In this document: one piece after another, positions 21,292 through 31,400 of the stretch
Layout: every line of letters begins with the position of its first letter
How positions within the stretch are numbered: the stretch's first letter is position 1
Origin: Styela clava
Lineage: Eukaryota; Chordata; Ascidiacea; Stolidobranchia; Styelidae
Length of the DNA stretch: 64,000 nt
Assembly (NCBI RefSeq): GCF_964204865.1
Contig: NC_135255.1
Span: 21,481,135-21,545,134 of the forward strand
Direction of reading: 5' to 3'
Program-made: the position numbers and the translations under genes
Notes under the pieces: generated by a model
What the model saw: the letters and a program-made list of their open reading frames with translations, nothing else
What the model was told of the DNA's origin: nothing
The model's database searches: none

Positions 21292-22930
21292 AACAATTGA
21301 CTAATTTTCGTGTGCCTAGACAATATTTAGGAGTCTCGAAAACCGACGCCACTTATGAGCTCCACTTGTTTCGCGACGCGTCTGAACAAGCTTATGGTTC
21401 CGTAGCTTACTTGCGTGCCAAGATAGGCCAGTGTGTGAATTGTAGTTTTTTGATGGCCAAATCAAGAGTCTCCCCGATGAAACATATGTCCGTTCCCAGA
21501 CTAGAGCTGCAAAGTGCCTTATTACCCGCGCGTCTGCTGAAATTTCTGCGCAAGTCTTTAACCCTGCCCATCACATGCGAAATGTTGTGGTCAGATTCTA
21601 CGTGTGTTCTGAGATATCTCAGAAACACTAAAACAAGATTCAAAACATTTGTTGCAAATGGACTGCGTGAAATTCTTGACTACACTGAACCTGCGCAGTG
21701 GCGTTATGTCAATACCCAAAATAATCCAGCGGATTGTTGTACGAGAGTCATGCCCATGAACAAATTCATCGAAAGCGATAACGTGTGGATAAGCGGACCA
21801 AAGTTTTTATTGTTGCCTGAATCATCGTGGCCCCAACAGCCGGTATTAGGAGCAATTAACAATCGTGATTGCGAAGTTCGCGGAAAGGTCTGTTTTACAG
21901 TTACGTGGCCGGAAATCCATAAATACGAATTTCTGAATGACAAAATCCGCATCGACAACTTAATCAGGGTGGAAATGTTTTCCACATGGTACTCGTTATG
22001 CAAGCGGACAGCTATGGTAATTGCAGTCGCGGATGTGTTTCGAAGAAAGACCAAAATCTTAGAGCTTCGTCCGAAACTTTTAGAACTGAGTGGCATGATG
22101 TGGATAATAGCGGCCCAGCGAGAGCATTTCGCAGAAGAAATCAATGCTTTGAAATCGGATAAATTACTCTCGTGCAGGTCACCGTTATTGTCGTTGACAC
22201 CTTTTTTCGATGGAGTCTTCTTGCGTGCAAATGGTCGCTTACAAGAGTCACCTGAGCCGCTTGAAACGATGCATCCAATAATATTGCCATACAGTAGCAC
22301 TAAGTGTAAAGATAGTTGTTCTTGTCGTGTGTCTTGGCTTCTGATGTGCGCAGCTCATTGTCGATTAGCGCATTCTGGCCCAGATGCAATGTTAGCGTCG
22401 ATCCGGCAAATATTCTGGCCATTGAAGGGTCGCAAACTTGCCAGTCGCGCAATAAAGAATTGTTGTCCGTGTCGGAAACGCTCAGCTCGCCCTCAACCGC
22501 CCCTTATGGCAAACTTGCCCGAGGTTCGTCTGACGGAGGCGAGGCCATTTTTGAACAGTGGGATAGATTACTTTGGTTCACTGTACGTGAAACGAGGACG
22601 GTCCACTGAAAAGAGATGGGGATGTATTTTCACTTGTTTATCGTGTAGAGCAGTGCATTTGGAATTGGCCTGGTCAATGGAAACTGATTCTTTCATATGC
22701 GCTCTTAGAAGGTTTACAGCAATCCGAGGCCCCGTGAAAGGAATATGGAGTGACAACGGGTCCAATTTCGTTGGCGCTTCAAGAGAATTACGGCAATTAA
22801 TTTCTGATCTGGATCAAACTCGCATTACCAACGAATGTTTGAAGAAAGGCATTGATTGGAATTTTTTGCCACCTATGCCCCTTATTTCGGGGGCATCTGG
22901 GAGCGGCTCGTCAAGAGTGCAAAGCGTACT
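21267..22930 (+). pseudogene. BEL-A RNase H and integrase
   Basis: RNase H-like block: ELHLFRDASEQAYGSVAYLR, SVPRLELQSALLPARL, MLWSDSTCVLRYL. Integrase: an H-H-C-C zinc region (AAHCRLAHSGPDAML ending NCCPCRKR), then SGIDYFGSLYVKRGR, the first catalytic Asp, and KGIWSDNGSNFVGASREL, the second. The frame is lost near 22868 just before the third catalytic position. Order and motifs are those of BEL/Pao pol. Confidence 0.9.
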
Positions 22931-23434
22931 TTGAAGGCAGTCCTTGGTAACCTATGTGTAACGGACGAAGTATTAACGGCTGCGTTCGCTGAAATTTCCG
23001 ATATTATGAACAGCCGTCTTTTAACTCATATTGGGGACAACGTACGTGATCGAGCACCCCTCACGCCCAATTGTCTAATACTTAGGCATACTGACGCAAA
23101 TACACCTTTGGATACGGATTGTACATCAACAGCGCATCGGAGAAGATGGAGACAAACCGAAGCAATCTCGAATCAGTTCTGGAAGCGATGGCGGCGAGAG
23201 TATCTACCAATGCCGATGACTCGAACAAAGTGGCTGAAAGATCATAGGAATTTATCGATAGATGATATCGTAATTGTTGTAGATGACGGCGCGCCAAGAG
23301 GAAGTTGGCTACTAGGAAGAGTTGTCAAAGTTTTCCCTGGAAAAGATAACCGGGTGCGTGTCGCAACCGTTAAAACAACGAATGGGGATATAACCAGACC
23401 TGTGACGAAACTATGCCTCCTGGAAAATGAATAA
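22870..23434 (+). pseudogene. BEL-A integrase C-terminus and DUF5641-like tail
   Basis: Begins in a new frame with YAPYFGGIWERLVKSAKRTL, containing the catalytic Glu of the integrase DDE triad (WERLVKS). Then INSRLLT-like sequence (MNSRLLTHIGDN), FWKRWRREYLPMP, and the tail GAPRGSWLLGRVVKVFPGKD typical of the DUF5641 domain at the end of BEL pol. Stop at 23432-23434, followed by the probable polypurine tract and the 3' LTR. Confidence 0.88.
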
Positions 23435-23462
23435 CCCCTTGAAGGGTTATTGTGGGCGGCTG

Positions 23463-24095
23463 TGTCGGCGATAGAAGTTTCTTTTCAGTTGATTATATTT
23501 TGAACGCTGTTCTTCCTTGTGTTCCGACCGGCTAATTTTTATCGATAATTGCTTTTGTGTTTTGACGCGATTTTCGCGGGCTTTACTGCACCTGACGTGT
23601 CACGCGTGGCTCTTGCATCTCGACTTTACGCGTCGTGGGACGTTCTTGTTTAATCTTGTTATGGTGTCAGTGGTGTGGTTTCGCATAACCGCTTTACTGA
23701 CTTAGCGTGTGGGTGGCATTTGGTCTCGTCAGGTAGAACTGTGGTGAGGGTATCGTAACCGGGGCCCCATATGACCATCGTCGTCATTTATTGCTTTAAT
23801 TGTTCATGTATTTTTATATTTCATTCTGCTTTCATTTCATAACTGCTTTCTAAATTTAGTTGCTATTATATTCTAATAACGTGATCGTTCACGTTACCTG
23901 TCAGTTTCTTGTCGATTTAGGCCTTTGGAGCGTTATCATATGTAAGTTTATTTTCTATTAACTTTCTGGTCTGGTTATGCATTTTCGTTCCGCCCTCATC
24001 TTGTGATTGTTTATTGATTATTTCACTTTATTTACAGTCAACCGTTTTACAATAAACGCGTATGACATGGAACATCTGTGTGCCTAAATCTGACA
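23463..24095 (+). repeat. BEL-A 3' LTR (633 bp)
   Basis: Near-identical to the 5' LTR, but with an extra 30-bp segment after AGGTAGAACT (contains GTATCGTAACCGGGGCCCC) and a 5-bp local duplication near 23965 (GGTCTGGTTATG). The AATAAA-like AATAAACGCG sits about 40 bp before the end. Confidence 0.93.
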
Positions 24096-24100
24096 CCCAT

Positions 24101-24635
24101 AAAATAGTCTAACAGATAATAATAACAAAGATTCGAACTATATATGTTATTGGAAGAAAACAATAAATACGTCAGAGAAAAACCTGGTGTTCCCAGGATT
24201 CTCGCGTTTTCGCAACTACAAAAAAAAGACGACTCCGTGCACTAGTATTCTAGGTAACTATGGCAATAGCGTCTTGAGGCATAGTCACAATGGTACCATT
24301 GTGAGGCGACAATTACTACGTTTACATGTACACGATAATCGTTACAGCAAAAAACGTTCCCAAATCGTATTTCAGACAATCGAACGCAAAAATTTGTCTC
24401 GAGTTTACATGGACACTATTGAATTTCGATCCGGTTAAAAAAACTCCCGCGCAACCAAGCTATCGTATTTGACATGGAATTTGTTTGCCATTTTTACGTT
24501 TTACTCCTCCTTTCGAATTCGTTTAAACGACCAGATAAAATTTTATTTATGTATATATTTAGCCAAAATATTGAGGTTTTTAAGTAGTTATCTTCAACAC
24601 TTCAAGTGCTTATCTTTTAAGAATAACATGACAAC
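24101..24635 (-). repeat. LINE-tail-like repeat, copy 2, right part, and flank of hAT-2
   Basis: Continues the repeat interrupted by BEL-A; similarity to 9040-9180 extends to about 24270 (AACGACTCCG-like core, ATGGCAATAGCGT). Beyond that, 24285-24420 contains two TTTACATG-ACAC motifs also found near 43090. No gene. Bases 24628-24635 (atgacaac) are the left target duplication of hAT-2. Confidence 0.5.
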
Positions 24636-24914
24636 TAGGGTTGCCACTTCCGGATACATTTTTTTTCGAATCGAATCTCGAATCGAAAATTTTCGAATCG
24701 AATCTTTCCGAATCTGATTCCGGAAATATTTTTTTTTTTTTTTCATCGCTATAAAATTACCCAAACTGCGTCACCTCTAATGCTGACATGGCACCCAAAC
24801 AATACACTATTACAGCAAAAACAAAATGCCAGTGGAAAATGAAATATAATCTGTTATCTGAAAACAAATTCCAAAATAACATGCAAAACTTCAAATCGTG
24901 CCTAAAATATCATT

Positions 24915-24932
24915 CCCCCCCCCCCCCCCCCC
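24915..24932. repeat. Run of 18 C
   Basis: An uninterrupted 18-C tract within the 3' end of hAT-2, in non-coding sequence. Such tracts are unstable and can form i-motif or G4 structures; no role can be read from the sequence. Confidence 0.9.
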
Positions 24933-24996
24933 GTCAGAACCTGCGATATTGTGTGTCAAGTTCGCGAAAAAGGCAAAATTTGAAGAAGATATTGTT

Positions 24997-25461
24997 TCAC
25001 TCCAACAATTTCTTATTGCAGTAGAGAAAATTGAGTTCATTAACATGGGCACTCGTTAGTCGTGATCTCAACTGTGAAACAGTCAGTCCAGCAGAAGAAA
25101 AAGCCCTTTCTGAAGCAGCCGAGGTTGCAGGTACACTCAGATACTTCACTGCCATTCTCTTGAGCAAAGGGGCACGGGCTCCATTGTTATCCCACCAGGT
25201 CAATGGTGCAGGTGGTGACTCTTTATCATCAACGTTTCGTTTTAAGTACCAAGCTATTTCCTCTGACACAATATTTGAACTTTCCGAGTCTGAAGAACTG
25301 CCAGAGTTCTCTAGGCCTCTCTCAAAAAGTCCATGAATTTCACTAGATGAATTCACGGTTTCCATTTGCTCTTGACTATGATCCATTTGTGGCAGGGGTC
25401 CATGACGTGATTCATCCTGAGCCGTAGAAGTATCTGCTTCAGTTTCAACAGCTATCCGCAC
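24997..25461 (-). CDS. hAT-2 exon 5, dimerisation domain
   Basis: Ser/Glu-rich linker, then EEIAWYLKRN, APLTWWDNNG, KYLSVPATSAASERAFSSAG and HVNELNFLYCNKKLLE with a stop. The order is that of the hAT C-terminal dimerisation domain including the catalytic Glu. Confidence 0.85.
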   Translation of the reverse strand: MRIAVETEADTSTAQDESRHGPLPQMDHSQEQMETVNSSSEIHGLFERGLENSGSSSDSESSNIVSEEIAWYLKRNVDDKESPPAPLTWWDNNGARAPLLKRMAVKYLSVPATSAASERAFSSAGLTVSQLRSRLTSAHVNELNFLYCNKKLLE

Positions 25462-28400
25462 CTATGAAAAATGTTTCATCAGCATCAGAAATCGAAGTGA
25501 GATTAATTTGAAATTAGAACATTCAAAAATTAAATTACCGAGACTCGCATCTGTCTGGTGAAAAATTTGCCCTTGTGAAAGGGATTCAACCAGGTGGACT
25601 TGTGGTAAATGCTTACTCCTTCGCTTTGTACTGAAGTTGACATGACATCTGAGAATCTAGTGTGTAACGAACTGAGAATGGTCGAACAGAAGGTCTTTGA
25701 TGCCGATAGCTGAAGCTCATCGACAAGAAGTTCTTCACACTGACCCACTAAACCTTTTGCAATTGGTAGCAAAGATGACATCGTCACATAATTACTTCCT
25801 TCAAGGTGATCAGAGGCTGTCTAAAAATAAGATATTTTATTGCAAATTTTTGGACACTGAATTGTAAACCCAAGGACAAATAACCCTAGTCAATATAATT
25901 CAGTTCTCATAAACTATCATTATGATGCAGCAAACACAGAGTTAGTAACCTTTTGAAATAAAATTCTGAGCTTGATTAGTTACCTTGAATGGTTTCAATA
26001 TGATAGAAATTTCTCTCAGCAAGCTCCAGTGGTTGTCCTTTAGTTCAAGACTGACTGCTGTCGCTCGTGGGACAATTGTTGGATCAGCCAGTACCGAACG
26101 AATTATCCACTGGTTTTTCACAAGATTTGCTATCATAGCAAATGTGGAGTTCCACCTGGTTGAAACGTCTATCGGCATCTCAATGTTTTTTATTTCAGTG
26201 TCTGCCGACTGAGCATGGCGTCGCAACGCTGTCATGCATTTTGCTGACCTTCTAAAGTGTTGCACTAAGTGCCGCGCAGCACCTGAAATTTAAATTTTTA
26301 TACATAAATACATCCAGTGAACATATTCTGACAAAAAGTGTTTCATTTAAATAGCATATGATTTCAAACTATCCATTTGTAGGCGTTCCATAGATTTATC
26401 AGGCTTTCCCCTTATTTAGCATCACACACAGCCTCACTTACCTAGTGCCCTTGCTATTTCTGTATTTTTGATGGCATCTTTGATACACAGCTGGAGGGTG
26501 TGAGCAGCGCAACGAATGTGATGCCAGCCATGTTCAGTTTGTAAAATTTTACATGCAGAAACAACATTCGCCCCATTGTCTGTTACTATAGCAAATATGG
26601 AGGAAGGGGGGATAGAAAAATCATTCAGTACATATAGGATGTAACTTTTCAAGTTTATACCAGTTTGGTCCCCAACTATTTGTGTAGTGGACAATACATA
26701 GTTCTGTAGTTCTCCTGCCATGACAAAAGGTGCTGTAACAGTTATATAAGCTTCCATCCGGATGCTTGTCCATGCATCTGTTGTGATAGATATCACATTT
26801 TGTTCTTTTAAAATAGACATGAGTTTGCATTTATACTGCGAATATGTAGATCCAATCTGTTTTCCAAAAAAAGTTCTTCCAGGCATCTCGTATCCCGGCT
26901 CAAGATTTGATATTAAATTTCTGAAATGCTCTCCCTCTACGATATTGATCGGCCTCATGTCCCCTATTATAACATTGACTATTAATTTGTCTATATGATT
27001 CTGTCTTTGTCTGCTAATGGACTTTGATTTAAAAAAGGTTTCAAGTTTTTTCTGTTTTGTTCCACTTCCACTGCCTTCTGTCACTTGGCTCGCTGTTAAA
27101 CTGAAAATAAAATGTATAAAATATAAACAGCAGCTACATAATCTTGTACACATTTAGTAAAATTTTCTGCTGGCTTGACCTGCTTTATTGATTAGACAGT
27201 ATGAAATATGGTGGACAATTGCCTCTGACATAAATTTGCCGGACAACACTAAAAGGCTGAAGGAAGAAACGGATGAAGTGGAGGGAAAACGGAAGTTGAA
27301 GTGTTCCCAAAGGTGAAAAATTGAACAACACTAAAAGGCTGAACACTAAATGGAAGAAGTGGATGAAATTTCTTCCGGCGAATAATGAGGTGGTTGAAGT
27401 CACTAAAAAGATGAACACTAAAACGAAGAAGTGGATGAAATTTCTTCCGACGGGTAGTTAGGTGACTGAAGTCACTAAAAAGCTGAACACTAAAAGGAAG
27501 AAGTGGATGAAATTTCTTCCGGCGAATAATGAGGTGGTTGAAGTCACTAAAAAGATGAACACTAAAACGAAGAAGTGGATGAAATTTCTTCCGACGGGTA
27601 GTTAGGTGGCTGAAGTCACTAAAAAGCTGAACACTAAAAGGAAGAAGTGGACGAAATTTCTTCCGGCGAATAATGAGGTGGCTGAAGTCACTAAAAAGCT
27701 GAACACTAAAAGGAAGAAGTGGATGACATTTTTTCCGACGAATAATGAGGTGGCTGAAGTCACTAAAAAGCTGAACACTAAAAGGAAGAAGTGGATGACA
27801 TTTTTTCCGACGAATAATGAGGTGGTTGAAGTCACTAAAAAGCTGAACACTAAAAGGAAGAAGTGGATGAAATTTCTTCCGGCGAATAATGAGGTGGTTG
27901 AAGTTACTAAAAACATGAACACTAAAAGGAAGAAGTGGATGAAATTTCTTCCGACGGGTAGTTAGGTGGCTGAAGTCACTAAAAAGCTGAACACTAAAAG
28001 GAAGAAGTGGATGAAATTTCTTCCGGCGAATAATGAGGTGGTTGAAGTCACTAAAAAGCTGAACACTAAAAGGAAGAGGGGGATGAAATTTTTTCCGACG
28101 AATAATGAGGTGGTTGAAGTCACTAAAAAGATGAACACTAAAACGAAGGAGTGGATGAAATTTCTTCCGACGGGTAGTTAGGTGGCTGAAGTCACTAAGA
28201 AGCTGAACACTAAAAGGAAGAAGTGGATGAAATTTCTTCCGACGGGTAGTTAGGTGGCTGAAGTCACTAAAAAGCTGAACACTAACTAAAAGGAAGAGGG
28301 GGATGAAATTTTTTCCGACGAATAATGAGGTGGTTGAAGTCACTAATAAGATGAACACTAAAACGAAGAAGTGGATGAAATTTCTTCCGGCGAATAATGA

Positions 28401-31400
28401 GGTGGCTGAAGTCACTAATAATCTGAACACTAAAAGGAAGAAGTGGATGAAATTTCTTCCGACGGGTAGTTAGGTGGTTGAAGTCACTAAAAAGCTGATG
28501 AAATGTTTGCCGACGAATAATGAGGTGGTTGAAGTCACTAAAAAGCTGAACACTAAAAGGAAGAAGTGGATGAAATTTCTTCCGACGAATAATGAGGTGG
28601 TTGAAGTCATTAAAAAGCTGAACACTAAATGGAAGAAGTGGATGAAATTTTTTCCGACGGATAATGAGGTGGTTGAAGTCACTAAAAAGCTGAACACTAA
28701 ATGGAAGAAGTGGATGAAATTTCTTCCGACGGCTGGTGAGGTGGATAAAGTCACTAAAAAGCTGAACACTAAAAGGAAGAAGTGGATGAAATTTCTTCCG
28801 AAGGATAGTGAAGGATACTTGAAAATTTAATATATTAGGAATTGGGTAATTCTAATGTTTGTTCTGTTCGTATTTATGAGACAATGTCCTCGTGGATTCG
28901 TTTTTTGTTAATTTTTTATATGTTATGCTCAGTTCGAGCCTGGCGAATATTGAAGACCATGACATTCTCGTTATATTCTTTTAAATTTTGATGTAATGTG
29001 CAAACAAATTACTATATATATATTCATATCTAGCTGTTCCTGCCGTATAAATGGGTATGTTGCGCCACAATGGGTGGTTACGGCGAGGCATGTTTTGCAA
29101 ATAGATATCTTGTTTTTGAAGACGCGTGAAGCTGATTTTGTTATCAAATCAATTTTTCCAATTAACAAACCTTGTAATTTATAATATGTTTGTAGTCCAC
29201 CTCAAAATGCTTCTGAGGCTTACCAGTGGCCCATGGCCCATTGGTTGAGAACCAGTGGTCTAACAGGACTTCGATTTGACTAATACATCATTATTCAAAG
29301 TCTTCGTGCGTGAAGAAGATCGGGCTAAAAAATTCCAGCCCGACCCGACTCCGGCCCGTGGGTATTAAACCCGAGCCCGACTAATTAACTGGATTTGCAG
29401 GCCCGACCCGACCCGGGTCCGTGGGTATTGAAACCCGACCCGACTAATTAACTGGATTTGCAGGCCCGACCCGGGCCCGTGGGTAATAAAACCCGACCCG
29501 ACCCTAGCCCGACTAATTAACTGAATTTGCAGGCCCGACCCGAGCCCGACTAATTAAATGGATTTGCAGGCCCGACCCGACTAACTAACTGGCTTTGCAG
29601 GCCCGACAAATTAACTGGATTCGCAGGCCCGAAATTTCATATTTTATTTAGGAGTTCTTCGAATTGTCATTGCAAGAGGTTAGTACAGTATAGGGAAATG
29701 CTTGGACATATTTCTTCTTTTGTGAGCTCTATAATCTGCACATTCATTTGACAATGCGGGGCTAATGGATAGAGGGTAGCTAAAGGTTTTACTGGGCAAA
29801 CTAAGAAATTCCCTAGCGACACACATATTATCATCAAGAGGCATTCAAAAACGTGTCAAATGTCCCGCTGCACTTGTGCGGCACATTAAATTAAACGAGG
29901 TATGCCGTTAAAAAGCAATCAATATGCATCATCATCCAAAGAACTACGAAACTTTAAATTTCGAAATTTAATATTTATGAAATCGGAACCACTCTGAAAA
30001 ATAGTTTTTAATAAACATATATTTACTTATAAAAAATCCAGCGATATATAAGCCCGACCCGAACGTAATGATTGTCATTTCAGGCCCGACCCGAACGTAA
30101 TGATTGACAAATCAGGCCCGACCCGACCCTAACGCAATGATTGACATTTCAGGCCCGACCCGAACCTAATGATTGACAAATCAGGCCCGACCCGACCCGA
30201 ACGCAATTATTGACTTTTCAGGCCCGGCCTGACCCAACCCGAACGCAATGTTTGACATGTTAGGCCCGGCCCGAACGTAATGATTAACCATATAGGCCCG
30301 ACCCGAACGCAATGCTTGATATTTCAGGCCCGACCCGACCCGAAATATCGGGTCGGGTCGGGCTGGGGCTAGTCGGGTAACTCATGGTATATAAAAATAT
30401 ATCGCAGTAATCTGCAAACATGAAATGCATGGTAATATAGTCATGTTGTAGATAACAGTTATTCCATTGTTTATTGTATGCAAATTCCTTCATATACTAT
30501 AGATCAGTGATTTTCAACCGGTGTTCTGCGGAACACTGGTGTTCCGCGAGAGACCTCCGGGTGTTCGGCGGAAATTTTTTCAGTATTATGACGTCATAAC
30601 TGGTATTTAACCGTCCGATGGATTTATATAAATTTCACAAAGCGCGGTTCACAAGCGCTTCCAATCTTGCTATCATTTTCCACTACCTATCTTTGCGAAA
30701 TGAGCTTTTTAAGCATGGCCGGTCTAGGGCTGGGCAAAATATTCGAATAGCGAATACAATATTAAAATATTCGAATGCCATTTTACTATTCGTATGTACA
30801 ATACCACGTAATCTGTACCGCTTTGCTTGGGCACGGAATTCACGCCGGTAAATCGATCGCTTGGATTACGCGAGAATTCACCCTCGGTTCCACTGTTATT
30901 TTGCAAAAAGCGTGCCGACACTAGTCCGTAAATGTAGAAACGTCAACCCAAATGAGATATCTAAAATAAAGTTACCAGATTTTAAAGATATTATTAGCCT
31001 CCGCATGCATGACCCGAATAGAAAATCATTTTCGGAAATTAAGAGTTACAAAGACGTTTTCGATACATGGTGAAAACGGCAATTTTAGGTCGTCAGAAAA
31101 TTCGAGTTATATAATTGGTACTCCTGTAATATGCGAACCAAGACGTTGGACACCAGAACGTAGTATGTGTACCAGGTTAGGCCAAAATTTTGTTCCAATT
31201 TTCCTCATTTTAGTTCTGTTACGAGTTCGGGGACTAGCCAGGTGACTCCTATAGTATTTGTACCTGAAGTTGTGGCCTGACCCTAACTTGGTACGCATAC
31301 TACGTTTGTGTGTCCGCCATCTTGGTTCACATACCACGGGAGTACCATATAAATAGCATAGATTTGAAAATGGCGAGTCAGAGTTTTGAAAAGCCGGTAT

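Larger units (their letters stand above)
16109..24095 (+). mobile_element. BEL-A, BEL/Pao LTR retrotransposon
   Basis: Two LTRs (16109-16709 and 23463-24095) begin TGTCGGCGATAG and end AAATCTGACA. They enclose a gag-pol region in the BEL order: DUF1759-type gag, zinc knuckles, protease, RT, RNase H, integrase, DUF5641-like tail. The element is flanked by the 5-bp duplication cccat (16104-16108, 24096-24100), the usual length for BEL. A G-rich stretch (GTGGGCGGC) just before the 3' LTR is the likely polypurine tract. About six frame breaks, two in-frame stops and a hAT MITE at 19989-21010 make it defective. Confidence 0.93.

Noticed and set aside
21704-22300. 198-codon minus-strand frame in BEL-A
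   Set aside because: Antisense of the RNase H/integrase frame; no motif of its own.
27249-28430. 393-codon open frame on the minus strand of the left array
   Set aside because: It is the antisense of the 72-bp array and exists because the period is a multiple of three. The predicted chain is a monotonous hydrophobic repeat with no start context or family, so it is not called as a gene.
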